From Microcebus murinus (taxonomy: Eukaryota; Chordata; Mammalia; Primates; Cheirogaleidae), in assembly GCF_040939455.1 (NCBI RefSeq), contig NC_134106.1:78685001-78749000 (forward strand): 64,000 nt of DNA, written 5' to 3'. The notes under the pieces are model-generated. The model did not search any database. It was not told the origin of the DNA and saw only the letters and a program-made list of their open reading frames with translations. The position numbers and the translations under genes are program-made. Below, piece by piece: positions 21,924-33,345 of this stretch; within the stretch, counting starts at the first letter, position 1, and the number at the start of each line of letters is the position of its first letter.

Positions 21924-23348
21924 TTTATAGTCAAAACCTCTAAACTGGCCTTAAATCAATAAAAATTCAAGAATAACCTTATTTTACCACTCTGTAGTAG
22001 AAAAACCTATAGTTTGAAAAAAATATAGTACATTTGTGTCATTAATAGTTATAACAATTATTTTGATGGAAACACTACTTACTCATGGAAAGCTTTTGGA
22101 AAAATAGCAACTGCTGAAAAGAAAAGTGCTTTTTAAAGAAATCTACCTTTCACAGTATAGCTTAGGCTGCTAAAATGCCAGAAGCCAAAATTGCAACTGA
22201 CTCAAGCACAGATACAAATAAGCAAATAAGCAATAAAACTCTGTAAAAACAGGGCTAGCAAAAATCACAGTGAGACTTTGTTTCTTTAAACTAAAAATTT
22301 AGGAATATGATCAATGTGAACCAAAATGGGCCTGAGAAGGGATTCCCAGGAGCTGTCCATGTATTTTCTGGTATCTCACACACACCCTGGGCGGGAGGTT
22401 ATCACTGCCCACTGCCCGCAACGAGGTTAATCATCAAGGTATCAAATGGGGTGACGATCAGTGGAATCGGTGTGAGAAGCAGCTTGCAATTCAGGTTTCA
22501 CAGACTGATGCGTACAAAAGTGCCCTTCAAACTGGAAATGCTGGGGTACCTAGGACCTGCACACCCCACTTGCTTCTTGGCCCGTAAACTTCACGCTCAT
22601 CAAAAAGCAGAGGCTACATGGCATCCAGCCTGGCCTTATTTCCTCCATATTATAAAAAGTGCTCCTGATGTGATTGGAGACCCCAGCCCTCACCTCCTTG
22701 ACTATGGCTGTCTCTGAGAACTCTGGACTCTCCACAGGGAGGATATGAACATTGAGGAAAGTTAAGATAATACAACCTCACCTTAAAAAAATTTTTTTTC
22801 ATGCTAGATCTATTAGTCTTGGATTTTTCTGATGATTTCTTGTGCTAGGTGCAGTTTTACTGTTTTCTAGCTTTCTTCTGGGGTAGGAAGATGGGAGTGA
22901 CCAGTCTCATTCTCTTGTCCCTTTGTGTTAAGTGCATATCTGTTCTACCTATGTGCTTAGAATCTTTTGGAACAATAAAAACCATACATTTCTAAAATAT
23001 GTAGAGTCACCTGGCTTTCAATGTTCATTTTCTTACATGTGTTTAAAACACACTCTATTCCTTAATTCTTTAATTTGGGGATGGTTTTTAGAACTGAGTG
23101 TTGTATTAAAATGTTAGAAGTAGTAACATTTCTATTGTGCTCTCAGTACTTGCAGAAGATGATTTTGCTGGTGAGTGTACAGCTGCATGAACCGAGTGAC
23201 TCTTGTTACACCCAGGCGACCACAAATTCACCACTGAGCTCCTGCTGCATCACTCAGACACCTGCTAGTTCCCAGCACTCTTACAACTCTTGCGCTCCTG
23301 ATGAGCAGCAGTAATTGGTGTAATCTTAAATTTTTAAAAATGCTTTTT
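21924..23348. other. Unclassified sequence with a 136-codon frame
   Basis: The plus-strand frame 22307-22717 has 136 codons. Its product has no motif I recognise, no signal peptide and no homologue I can name. The sequence around 22310-22720 is more GC-rich than its flanks. With no splice-site or Kozak support it is not called as a gene. Confidence 0.45.
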
Positions 23349-23355
23349 TCTGAGC

Positions 23356-23403
23356 AAAAGTTATTCTGTGAGAGCAAAGAAATAAAGATAAAAAAGGAAG
23401 GCA
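23356..23403 (+). repeat. 48-bp exact local duplicate, recipient-like copy
   Basis: Identical over 48 bp to 25208-25255; starts 'AAAAGTTATTCTGTGAGAGC' and ends 'GGAAGGCA'. It is framed by the 6-bp direct repeat TCTGAG (23349-23354 and 23404-23409). Confidence 0.95.
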
Positions 23404-23889
23404 TCTGAGGAGCACTGAGAGGACTTCCCAAATTCTGAATCTGGGGCTGGTACTTCTCTTTGCCATTTCTGAGAATAAATCATGGTAAGTCTAGGTTTAT
23501 AAGAAGTGAGCCAAATTTCTGACCAGCTCATGAGAAAAGGCAAGTCATTAATTATGCCACTATCACTTTATTTCTGACTCACATGATACCTTTTAGTGGT
23601 AGCACAAATACCCATAAATTAGCCCTTTTAACAGACATATAGATTATAATTAATCTTTGAATTAACTGGTTTGCAATAATCAAATGGCCCTTTCATATAA
23701 ATCTAGGACAGTGTTATTTGGGACAGACAGGAAGACTGGGGATCCCGGAAGGGGAAGAGAGTGATGATTACCTTTTGGCCATGTTTTTCTTATAACCTAC
23801 TCCTGAACCCCTTTCCACAGACAATCTGGAAATACACATTGGACAAAACCCTCATGCCAATTACAGAAAAGCAGAATGGTGGAGCCGGC

Positions 23890-24102
23890 ATTTGAGAAAC
23901 CTTGTTTAATATTGGCACCGTCATAAACCAGCAGAACGACCTTGGGCAATTACTTTTCAGATTATTATTGTCTTTATCTATAAACTGGTATTAATAACCC
24001 TATCTGGCAAGGTTACCTAAATAGTTAGTGATAAATACACAAAGTACTGAGCATAATGTCTGGCACATAGTAGGTGCTCCATAAAAAGTAATTATTGCTA
24101 TA
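23890..24102 (+). repeat. MIR SINE
   Basis: Plus-strand MIR: 'cagaacgaccttgggcaattac', 'ctataaactggtattaataac', then 'gcataatgtctggcacatagt' and 'aggtgctccataaaaag'. Confidence 0.85.
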
Positions 24103-25207
24103 TTACTACCTTTGTAATTAGTGTTGGCAGCTTTTGGCTTGGACCTGGTGAGGGAATGAATATAGAAGACATTTACGAGTTTGTTTTTTAATCTATTTTA
24201 CTCTGTTAATTATTTAATATTTAACTGGTTAATTATTCATAGTCAAATAGAAGGCATAATAAAAGTGTGCTTATTAAACAATAATTTGCTTCCCTAACTC
24301 CCTTTGCCACTAAAGTGCCATGTGCACAAAGGGAAGGGAGAATGCTGTTTCAGTGCCTGGTATTTTTCTTAAAAGGGACAGTTACTAGAAATCAGGATCT
24401 ATCATCTTTCTAAAAGCTGGTTTGAGGTTCTAAAGGATTTAGAAGCTTTGCCTTTATGCCTGTAGACTATCCTGGGGGGCAGCAGGGCAGCACAGGGGGC
24501 GATGGGCAGGCTGAGGGGGTGGAAGGCTACTGCACCACCATGGCAGTTCAGGGGTCACTGTCCAGGCAAGCAGCACAACAAGGCAGGTGAGCCTGGGCAA
24601 GAACAAGCCCTGAAAGCCACTGGGGCTAGGATGAAAAGTCCCTGGTCTGGTGGGACTTCTAGTTCACCAGAGGGAAGGTTAGGCCAATCCTGCCGAAAGC
24701 ACACATCTTTCTCCCTTTTAAATATTTCCCAGGTAAGTTGTTTGTGAACATGCACACTTCTGACTACTAACTTTACCCAAAGATTTCTTCTCAGTTTGAG
24801 AGGTGACTTACAAATCACAGAATGGCATTGCCCTAGTCCAGCAGGGATGTCTCTGAGCCTTACGAATGAATGTGAAAGGCAGGATGACTGTATAGGAAAC
24901 AGGAAATGTCTGCTGAAGTACTCCAGATATTGACAGTCAAATCCAGAGGCTGGAGAAAAGCTGGTTAGCCTCAAAGGAACCATCTTTTCTTTTTGTTCTT
25001 TCTTCTTCTTTTATTAACCATGAGCTTAAACTATCCTTAAAGAGGAGAAACAAAATATTAAAATGTTTCCCCCCAAAGTTCATAGGTCTGCAAGAAAAGA
25101 GAACTTAGGGCCAAAATATAAACAGGATGACAACTACTTTTATTCAAAGAAAACTGAGTTTTTGAGAAGACTGAATTAGGATAGCTCAAAAGTGCTTATC
25201 CCATGGG
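24103..25207. other. Unclassified sequence with a 142-codon minus frame
   Basis: The minus-strand frame 24983-24555 has 142 codons and the plus-strand frame 24502-24747 overlaps it. Neither product is recognised. A G-rich patch lies at 24472-24525. The open stretch may be a chance effect of local GC content. Confidence 0.45.
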
Positions 25208-25255
25208 AAAAGTTATTCTGTGAGAGCAAAGAAATAAAGATAAAAAAGGAAGGCA
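25208..25255 (+). repeat. 48-bp exact local duplicate, donor-like copy
   Basis: Partner of 23356-23403, 1,852 bp apart in the same orientation. It lacks a flanking direct repeat. Confidence 0.9.
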
Positions 25256-25578
25256 ATAAATTAACAATGTCTAAAGAAGGGGAGAGCCTGAACTCAGATG
25301 CTAACTGTGTTCTTAATGGAGGATAGGAAGAAAAGAACTTTAGGAAATCAGGAGGCACAGGTCATCTTGAAGAAGTCCCTGTGCAGAGAAGGTGAGAAAG
25401 GTTCATAATACACAATGACAAAAGAAAAACCTACAAATTTTAGATGGATGTTTTTATTCCTTGGTCTTCACAGATAACACAGACATAGTGAGAAGTCTAT
25501 AATCATGCAGAATAGTTTAAGATTTAGTACCAATGAGTTCAGTTTCTACTAGTGCACCTATGCACCCAGGTGTATTTT
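25256..25578. other. Unique sequence
   Basis: No gene or recognised repeat. Confidence 0.5.
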
Positions 25579-25585
25579 CAACTGA

Positions 25586-25620
<35 letters not shown>
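25586..25620. repeat. (CA)n(TA)n microsatellite at an Alu tail
   Basis: (CA)12 followed by (TA)5. It sits between the left target-site duplication and the minus-strand Alu, exactly where the poly-A tail (poly-T on this strand) would be. It is thus probably derived from that tail. Confidence 0.9.
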
Positions 25621-25621
<1 letters not shown>

Positions 25622-25913
25622 TTTAACTTAGAGATAGGGTCTTGCTCTGGGACCCAGGTTGGAGCACAGAGGCATCATTATAGCTCACAGCAACCTCAAA
25701 CTCCTGGGTTCAAGCAATCCTCCTACCTCAGCCTCCTGAGTACCTGGGACTACAGGTGTGTACTATCATACTTGGCTAAGTTTTCTTATTTTTTGTAGGG
25801 ATGGGGGTCTTGCTATGTTGCCCCGGCTGGTCTCCAACTCCTGGGCTCAAGCCATCCTGCCTTGGCCTCCTCAGGTGCTGGGATTTTACAAGTGTGAGAC
25901 ATTGTGCCTGACC
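25621..25913 (-). mobile_element. Alu SINE, AluJ-like, minus strand
   Basis: Reads 'agagatagggtcttgctctg', 'cagcaacctcaaactcctgg', 'tgggactacaggtgtgtact' and 'gtgctgggattttacaagtg'. Flanked by CTGAACACA (25582-25590) and CTGAACATA (25914-25922). Old, without the lemur linker. Confidence 0.92.
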
Positions 25914-25922
25914 CTGAACATA

Positions 25923-26420
25923 TCTGAGCACTCACCATGTGCTGTGGGCTACCCTAGGTCTTGGGAAATGACACAGGATACAACAGACATGGCCCCTGTT
26001 CCCAGCAAGTGTAGCAGCATGGAGGGAGACAAGCAATAAACAATGAACAAAGAAATGTAAACACAACAGATCTACATTCCTCACAGGATCGCTGTGTTGG
26101 TCTGATGGGTCTAATCAGTGTTTTGGCAAAGAAGAAGTACAAGGCAGGTGTGGTTGCTTGGTTGCTGTGTCAGACATCGGAAGGGCTGGCTTGTGGAAAA
26201 GATATTATGTGGGGTTTAAAGCTGCGGGGAAGATTTCGGTTTTCACAAACTTCCTAACAATTTTGGTCAGGAAATATTCTATAGGTGCTTTGTGCTAAGC
26301 ACTGTTTCAGTGCTGGGATGCAGCTGTGAGTAAGGTCCTTGGCTTCACGGAGGCTACATTCTGGGAAAAGGAGATATATACAGTAGACACGTATACAGCA
26401 TTATATAACATAACCCAATG
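25923..26420 (+). repeat. Ancient interspersed repeat fragments (L2/MIR-like), uncertain
   Basis: Two blocks share the pattern 'gagcactcaccatgtgctg..cctaggtcttgg.aatgacacaggata' and 'taggtgctttgtgctaagcactg..cagtgctgggatgcagctgtgag', a text common in old mammalian repeats. They are the same type repeated in tandem order. The family assignment is not firm. Confidence 0.4.
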
Positions 26421-26744
26421 CAGTTACTTAGCATAGTGTAACATGGATTAACATGGTAGCCGTTAAAAGCCGTGTGTCTGTAAGTTGGCCATCCCTTACA
26501 AAGGTGAGCTGCTTATCTTGCGAGCATTTGGGATCGCAAGCAAAGTAAGAGGTCTCTGGAATGCCAAGCCTGGAGTATCTGCGTCTTCTGACTTTGGTGG
26601 GGCCACGTGGGGGGATTGGAGTAACCTCTGCCCACTGTTTTGTGTCTGTATTCCTGACTCAATGGAGTTCTTAACTTCACGTGTGATTCCAGGTATGTTG
26701 GAGACACACGATTTCATTTTCATCTTTAATTGAAAAATTATCTC
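26421..26744. other. Unclassified sequence
   Basis: Frames are open on both strands at 26485-26747 (82-83 codons). The products are not recognised. Confidence 0.4.
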
Positions 26745-27590
26745 CACAATAGTTTCTGCTTACATAAATAACATACGCAAAAAATACAAAAAGGAGAGTG
26801 AAACCTCTCTTCCCCAAGACCCTAACACGCATGCACAGATAAGGCCCACAGTGAACAGTGTAAAGCACTGGGTATTTATCAAATTTTTATATACATGTAC
26901 TAACATCAGGAGTTTATATATATATTTAATGAGGTAATATTGTTTGGTGACATACTTTTTTTCATTGAACATCTTTCCCAACACGACATACCCATGCATC
27001 TTCTTTTTATTTTTTATTATTTATTTTTTGTCTTTTTCTCCCTCCCTCCCTCCCCTGCATCTTCTTTTTTAAAGGCTGCATAGACCATTTCACTGCCTTG
27101 AGGTGCTAAATTTCATTTAATCAAGAGATGGAGAGCTGTCATTTTTTATTACTATTATACAAATGACACCTTGGCAAAAATCCTCATACATTTATCTATT
27201 CACAGTTCTGTATATTTTCGGTAGGAATAATTCCTTGAATAAAATTTCTAGGTCAAATGGTATAAATATTTAAAACTTTAATACATCATCAAGTTGTTAC
27301 CCCAAAATGATCTACCAATTTACATCTCCTCCGACAGTATATGAGAGACCCTGTTTCTAAACACCTTAATACTCTTTTTAAAAATAATTTTTTGCATTAT
27401 TGCCAATCTTACAGAAAAAAATGATCTAATTATTGTTTTAATTGTATGTCTAATTATTATTATACTGTATTTATTAGACATATTCACTTCCTATTTGTGA
27501 AATACTTCTTGTAATCTTTTGTCCATTTGCATGTCAGAATACATATTTTTCATACTGTCACTTGGAGAGTGCTTTGGGTATTTAGGAAAT
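26745..27590 (-). repeat. Old L1 ORF2 fragment, minus strand
   Basis: Text in the complement of old L1 ORF2: 'ttcatttaatcaagagatgg', 'atttctaggtcaaatggtat', 'ccaatttacatctcctccgac', 'agtatatgagagaccctgttt' and 'atcttttgtccatttgcatg'. The left limit is approximate. It is split by the insertion at 27009-27055. Confidence 0.65.
27009..27055. mobile_element. 47-bp insertion with 14-bp direct repeats
   Basis: T-rich then (CCCT)n sequence, bracketed by TGCATCTTCTTTTT at 26995-27008 and 27056-27069. On the minus strand the insert reads purine-rich GGGAGGGA followed by an A-rich tail. That would fit an extremely 5'-truncated retrotransposon tail inserted by the L1 machinery. Confidence 0.7.
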
Positions 27591-28055
27591 TAGTGCTCTG
27601 TCTCACCTTCTGGGCTGTCACACAAATATATTTTCCACATCATGCATATTTGGAAGAAATTCAAGACAAAAGAACTCTTGAGAAGAAAAGGTGAGCAATA
27701 TAGTTTTACCACTGAAAAGTATTCAACATAATCATCAAAGCATGTGGCAGGTAAATTTTTATTGCCTCGCAGCAAACTTTTCCAAATTTGAACCAAAGCA
27801 CCTTGATTTCTAAAAATATTTGTTTTAATAAAAGCTTAAATAGGCAAGGACAGTAATGTTCCAGTTGAACCATTGGATGTGTGAATGACTGTGTGTGTGG
27901 GTATGTGTATGCATGAATGTGATTATTTCCTATGGACTCAGAAAGGCATTAACCACCAAAGAAGATAAAGAAGGTGGCAAAGATTCCTACACTCAGGCTA
28001 TTCACAGATGGAAAATAAAACAGATTAAAAAAACAGAACCATATCAAAAGTGATA
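27591..28055. other. Unique sequence
   Basis: No gene recognised. A short GT-rich patch lies at 27886-27910. Confidence 0.5.
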
Positions 28056-28057
28056 TA

Positions 28058-28399
28058 CAGTAGTCCCTTGTTACTGCAGGGGATTGGTTCCAGGACCCCT
28101 CTCAGATACCAAAAGCCATGGATGCTTAAGTCCTTGATCTAAAATGGTAGAGTATTTGCATATAATCTGTGCAATCCTCCTGTATACTCTAAATCATCTT
28201 GATTATTCATAATTCCTAATATTAATAGAATGCTTACACACCACTTCATTTGCATGGATTCAACACAGTACTTACTCAGTGTGGCAAATCCAAGTTTTGC
28301 TTTTTGGAACTTTGTGGAATTTTTTTCCCCAAGCATTTTTGAATTGAGGTTGGGTGAATTCCACCAATGTGGAACCCCATGGATACGGAGGGCTGACTA
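28058..28399. mobile_element. Tigger-type MITE (TcMar)
   Basis: Imperfect terminal inverted repeats: left 'CAGTAGTCCCTTGTTACTGC', right (as complement) 'TAGTCAGCCCTCCGTATCC'. They are flanked by TA on both sides, the Tc1/mariner target duplication. Internal phrases 'gggattggttccaggacccc' and 'gagtatttgcatataatctg' match mammalian Tigger MITEs. Inactive. Confidence 0.85.
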
Positions 28400-28404
28400 T
28401 ACAT

Positions 28405-28590
28405 ACACAATGAGTACGAGGGACCTTATTGGGGTGATGAAATGTTCTAAAACTGTATTACGGTGATGGTTGCACAACTCTGTAAATTTACTAAGTTTAC
28501 TACATATCACTGAATTGCAGAGTTGAATGAGTTAGTTTTTTGATATACAAACTATACCCCTATAAAGTTGTAAAAAAAAAACGGGGGGGG
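28405..28590 (+). repeat. L1M 3' end
   Basis: 'ttattggggtgatgaaatgttc', 'ggtgatggttgcacaactctg', 'atcactgaattgcagagttga' and 'tatacccctataaagttgt' match old L1 3' UTRs. Ends in A10 followed by an unusual C/G8 run. Confidence 0.8.
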
Positions 28591-29111
28591 TGACATATGA
28601 TGCTTAATTACACTCAGCAGACCATGAGTGGAAGCCTGGTGCTCAGAAGAGAAAGATGCTTCTGAGTTAGGGAAAGACTCAGGCAGAGCAGGCATGGCAG
28701 GCTTTTGAGGAAGGGTCAGAACCCACCAAGGTGTGGCCGTTATGACAGTGGGAATGAGGAGCCTGATTGGGGTGGGGGATGTCAGATGTCGGGGGTGGAC
28801 AGAGAGTGCTCTGACGTGGACAGAGATGATGCTGGAACAGGCAGTGAGCACCCAGGTTATGGGCGCCTTTAAAAGACAGAGCAATTCAGGTTCAACAACA
28901 AGCCAGGGAGGTATCTAAGCCCTGATGTCTGGACAAGAGCAATTCTGGAAAGGAAGAAGGCTGGCACAAAAGGGATGCAACCAACAAATTCTAGAGCTGC
29001 AACATCCCAACTAAAACATTTTAAATGTTATGTTGTTTATATAATATTTATGTTTTAAACTTTACTATTCCCCCAGTATTTCAAAGCCCACAAGACAAAG
29101 AAAACAATACC
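28591..29111. other. Unclassified sequence
   Basis: Overlapping frames at 28552-28884 (minus) and 28733-28918 (plus) are unrecognised. Confidence 0.45.
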
Positions 29112-29390
29112 ACGTAGAGAAGTAGGAAAAACACTGGACTTGGAATGAGGAGACACCGATTCTGGTCTCAGAGCCACAGGGCACTGTGGAATCTGGGGGT
29201 GAAGGCTACAGCAGGGAGCACTGTCTTTCTACATTTTCCCATGAGGACACCCAGCCAGGAGAAGCTAAGTGAGCTGCCCAAGGTCACACAGTCACTTGTA
29301 GCACAGCTGCAATGTGGGACAGAAGCCACTGTCCTTCCATATTTCTCCAGTTTGTAAAACAGAGATAAGGATATCTAACTGATGGTGTGA
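29112..29390 (+). repeat. MIR with an opposite-strand MIR inside
   Basis: Plus-strand MIR text at 29112-29190 ('aaaaacactggacttggaatg') and 29340-29390 ('ccagtttgtaaaacagagataagg') surrounds a minus-strand MIR at about 29235-29330 ('gctgcccaaggtcacacagtca'). This suggests a nested insertion of one ancient SINE in another. Confidence 0.6.
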
Positions 29391-30049
29391 GAGAAGCCAG
29401 CTACTGTATTTGAAAGTATTTCCTAAATATGCTACCTCAGCAGGAGTTTGTAAGTGTGAACTCAAGCTCCACTCAGTATTCCCGCCTTATTGGCTCTCTT
29501 TGCTTCTCCCGCCCAACTCTGGTCCCTCTCCCATCCTCTTCCTCAGGAAACAAGAAGTGGGACAAAATTTGCCTCTTCCTTTTTCTAGCAACTGTCATCT
29601 CTTCTGAATCTTCTCAGGAAGACATGGTGGCAATTACAGAACAATTATTCTGACTGTTCTGAGTGTTGGGGTGAAGCTAGTACCATTTTTACTTCAGAGT
29701 TAAACAACCACGCTTTAATCCTCAAATTGCTTCCCAAACCTGGGAAGTTAAGATCCTAGTTGCTGACTAGTTCTAGAACCATTTATTGTTAAATGGAGTT
29801 GAGCACAGGGAAGGTCGAGGTGACAGCAGCTAAGGGAAAGGTCATCAATCCTGATGCCAGATTAACCTTCCCTCAACACCTTTGCCATCTGGCCGGGTCT
29901 GTGGTCACCTGTCAGACCAGGTCCACGCTTTCCCACCTTGTCTCAGGGCCTCCTGGCCCTCACGTGTGGGTGTTTCCCATCAATCCTCACGGGAGCCACA
30001 GCGCAGGCTGCAGGGTTCCTGCTCCTGCTCACAGGAAGGTGGCTTTGTG
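29391..30049. other. Unclassified sequence
   Basis: No gene recognised. Frames at 29410-29653 and 29793-30153 overlap in several frames without a recognisable product. Confidence 0.4.
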
Positions 30050-30345
30050 ACTGCACCTGCAGGCTTTGCTCAGGTGTGTGCCCACCTGTCTTTACTTCCC
30101 CATCCACAGCCTACCCCCTTCCATCACATCTTAGTTCAAGAAGACCCATCTAGCTCAGGAATTAATCTGCTCACTGCTTCCTTTTCTTAACTTTTCCTTT
30201 TGCTGACCGTCCACAGCGCTAATAGTTTGCAGCTCTCAATCCACCCACTGAGACACCGCTAAGCCTCCTGAGGGCGCAGGGCCCCTCTGTGTGGTTCGCT
30301 GCTCCGTCCCAGTGTCGGGTGCTGGTTAAAGAATCATGAAATGAA
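30050..30345 (+). repeat. L2 3' end, diverged
   Basis: 'taagcctcctgagggcgcagg' followed by 'cccagtgtcgggtgctggtt' and 'aaagaatcatgaaatgaaca' matches the order of the L2 3' terminus. Diverged. Confidence 0.5.
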
Positions 30346-33129
30346 CAAATGGTTACTTAACACAGGAGGTAGGATAAGATAATGAGATTGACTCTTAAAC
30401 TACTTGCTATAATGTACATTCATATAACTTTTTGTTGCTTCAAAGCAGTCACCTAAGTGGGTGAGTCTTTTATTCCAACAGTGCCTTGGACAGCTCAAAA
30501 CCTTTCTGGAATTCTTCTCTGGGAACTGCTATGGCACAGTCCTTTGCATTCCTGGGGGTGGGGTGGGGAATCTCGGTGTTAAGAGTGGATGTGAATTCAG
30601 AGAGAGAGAGAGTCAAAAGTCACTCAGAGCCCAGCTTCAACTGAAGTGGATGATTAAGCCACGGAGAGCTATTTTGGGTCAAAACCCGTCAGGATGCTGT
30701 TCCTCTTTGCTTGTCCTCCTTGTTCTCAAGGAGAACAGAGTTGTAGACATTCTTGAAAGATGACAACATCATTAGAAAGAGTATTTAGCTTCTCAAGACG
30801 ATTATTTCAAAGGACAGTAATTCTTTGAATCCATAAAAAATACCCCAAAACATGAATATTTCCTTAAAAAAAATGAATCTAGCAACTAGCGCATAGGAGG
30901 AACTAAATTAATACCCACTGACCCAATTTTATTTACAGTTGTTGCAGAATACTAGTTTGGTTCTGCGCAAATATAAACTTTAAAATACATCTGATGCTTT
31001 AAAAATACCAAGCTTCTATAGTAGAACAATCAAATAATGCAACAGTAGGAGACATACGAAAATGCTTGACTACCTCTCAGGAGGGAGGAAAGCATGGGGG
31101 AATTTTAAAAATACAATTCTCAGAGGGGCTTCAAATAACACAGGGAAAGAAAGGCAGGCACTAGATGTTCTTGGAGTTCCGTATAATTGTGTCTCTTTGG
31201 CTCCTAACAAAGAACCAGCAGCAGGGGCAGGATTATTTTGGGCAAATTTCAAGAAATTAAAACAAAGGTAAAAAAAAAAAAAGCAGAGAAGACTAGGGGT
31301 CAGTCTGTTTACCTAGTACAGACAGATGGCTGTATTTCTGTAGTTAGAGGAGTACTGCAGAAAGATTTCCAAAGTTCCAGATGAGGCACATTTGCCAAGA
31401 AAATGCTTCAGGTTGGCAGAAGGTAGAAACCCTGTATTGGGTAAATATTTAGCAACGCTCAAGAATTTTTAACACTAATATCTCATTTGCAGTGGAATAT
31501 GCTTTATGGTCTGAATTCTTTCCCCATTCTGTTTTATAAGTGCTGATAAAAATCAAAACATAATCACCTGTCGAGGATGAATCCTGCACCTGTGAAACTA
31601 TATTTCAAATATGCCAACTTCCTAATTACAACGGAGAGGAAACTGGCGCGGGGAAGCGAGCTGCTTCCACCGCTCCTGCAGTGGGCTCCAGGCTCTCAGG
31701 CGAATGGCTGTTGGTACAACCACGGAAGACTGCTCAAATCATCTTTTATTATTCCTGTCTGCACAACAAAGAGCTCCATCTGGGGCTCTACGGTAGCCTA
31801 TAGCCAAAATTCAGGAGGGTGCAGCTCTGAGGCACCCAATTGCAGCCCTGCCTAAGGCAGAAAAGCGGACCCCAATCAGCTTTGTGACCTTGATCCCCAG
31901 CATCCATGGGGAGAGGACTCTTGTGCAGGGCCCTGCGCTGACGAGGCAGGGGGCACAGAACACAGGAAGCACAGACTCTAAAGGAGCTTGCAGTGCAGCT
32001 GGGGAGACAGGAGTCTACAAACACACACATGCAGAAGCAAACAGTCCTTCAAGTCACATGTGGCAGATTCGAAATGTGGGAAGGGCAGTGCTGCGTGGAA
32101 CAGAGCGAGGCAGAGCTCGCTGCAAGTGGCGGGTGGTCAGGGCTAGGGAAGGAGGCAGGGCATGACGAGCGCCTTCTAAGAACTTCCTACGGGTAAGGCT
32201 CCACGCTGAGCTCCTACTATGGTCCTCTCATTTGCCTGCTGTCTTCCTTCCCAGGAGCACCCTGGCAGAGTGCCACTAGGTGTCCCCAGTTCTTTCTGGG
32301 GACAGAGGAAACATTCCATTCCTCCAAAAGTGTTATCTTGGTCCTGCCTGACTCCAGGCCCAATACTTCAGTCTTCTCCCTGTGGGCTGTAACCCCAGAC
32401 AGTGCTTGGTGCAACTCTGGAAGCTGGATGCTCAGAGCCCTGAGGCCCTCGACTGTGGATACCTGCAGACTGAACACTGCTGCGACCTGAGACACAGATG
32501 CTGCATCATGGGGAGTGGTCTCTGGGTTTTCTCCAAGGAGGAAAGTACTGCACCAAATATCTTGTCCTTGCTTTGCCACAGTTGGGTTAAACATTCCACC
32601 TGCCTAGCCTTGTAAGCTGCTCCATCAGATTTAAGTACAAGGCCCTTCAACATTCATGACTCTCTTAAATTATCACAGGTAAGAACTGCTAGCTCTATAC
32701 CTCCAACATCTGGCAGGCTTTCCACTTGGTTCCTTTGCTTACTGCATTTATGAAAACGCTCTGAAGAGCGGGTCTCAGCCAGGCAACCTCCCTGTAGGCC
32801 CTGTCTTCATGCACACAGACATGGAAGCTGCCTTCCACAGGCTTCTGATGGCCCCACAGAGCAGATGCACTGCAGGCTGTGTCCTGCCCAGCCTGGTCCT
32901 GGGAGCGCAGGCTCAGTTTGCACGTCATTACCGAAGAGGGCCCCGAGGGTACTTAAAAAAAGCAAAAACAAAAAACCTGGAAAAATTAGTTCCAGCACTT
33001 CCAGTTCAAATGGGCAGCATGTATGTCCATATGGCCGGGCCCCTGCAGGTCTGACTGTGTAATAAAGACAAGTTACAGTTGGTTTTTTCCAAGCCTGAGA
33101 GCCAGAAGGCAGAGCAGTCTCTGCAGCAC
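30346..33129. other. Unclassified sequence, partly GC-rich
   Basis: About 2.8 kb without a firm repeat call. A13 run at 31269-31281. The 31880-32030 part resembles the ancient repeat text seen at 25923 ('ggagcttgcagtgcagctggg'). Many frames are open at 31884-33202 on both strands because GC content is higher, but none gives a recognisable protein. Confidence 0.4.
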
Positions 33130-33345
33130 TAGAGCCAGAGTGACCACTGCACGTAACAACCTTTCTGGAGCCTGCCTGGAACTCCCTCTGACTGGAGCAC
33201 ACTTCCCCTTCCTCTTCATTTGGTCTCCTCCTCCTCCTCAGATCTCACGTCCTTCAGGTCTGTGGCTGTCCCCAGCACCTTACAATAATACCTGGAACTC
33301 AGTGAAGCTCGACAAATATTTGTTCAAAGAATGAAGGAATGTACG
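33130..33345 (+). repeat. L2 3' end
   Basis: 'cctgcctggaactccctctgact', 'gtctgtggctgtccccagcacc', 'taatacctggaactcagtgaag' and 'caaatatttgttcaaagaatga' match the L2 3' terminus. Confidence 0.75.

Noticed and set aside
31788..33334. Dense set of frames on both strands
   Set aside because: Higher GC gives fewer stops; the frames overlap each other and no product is recognisable.
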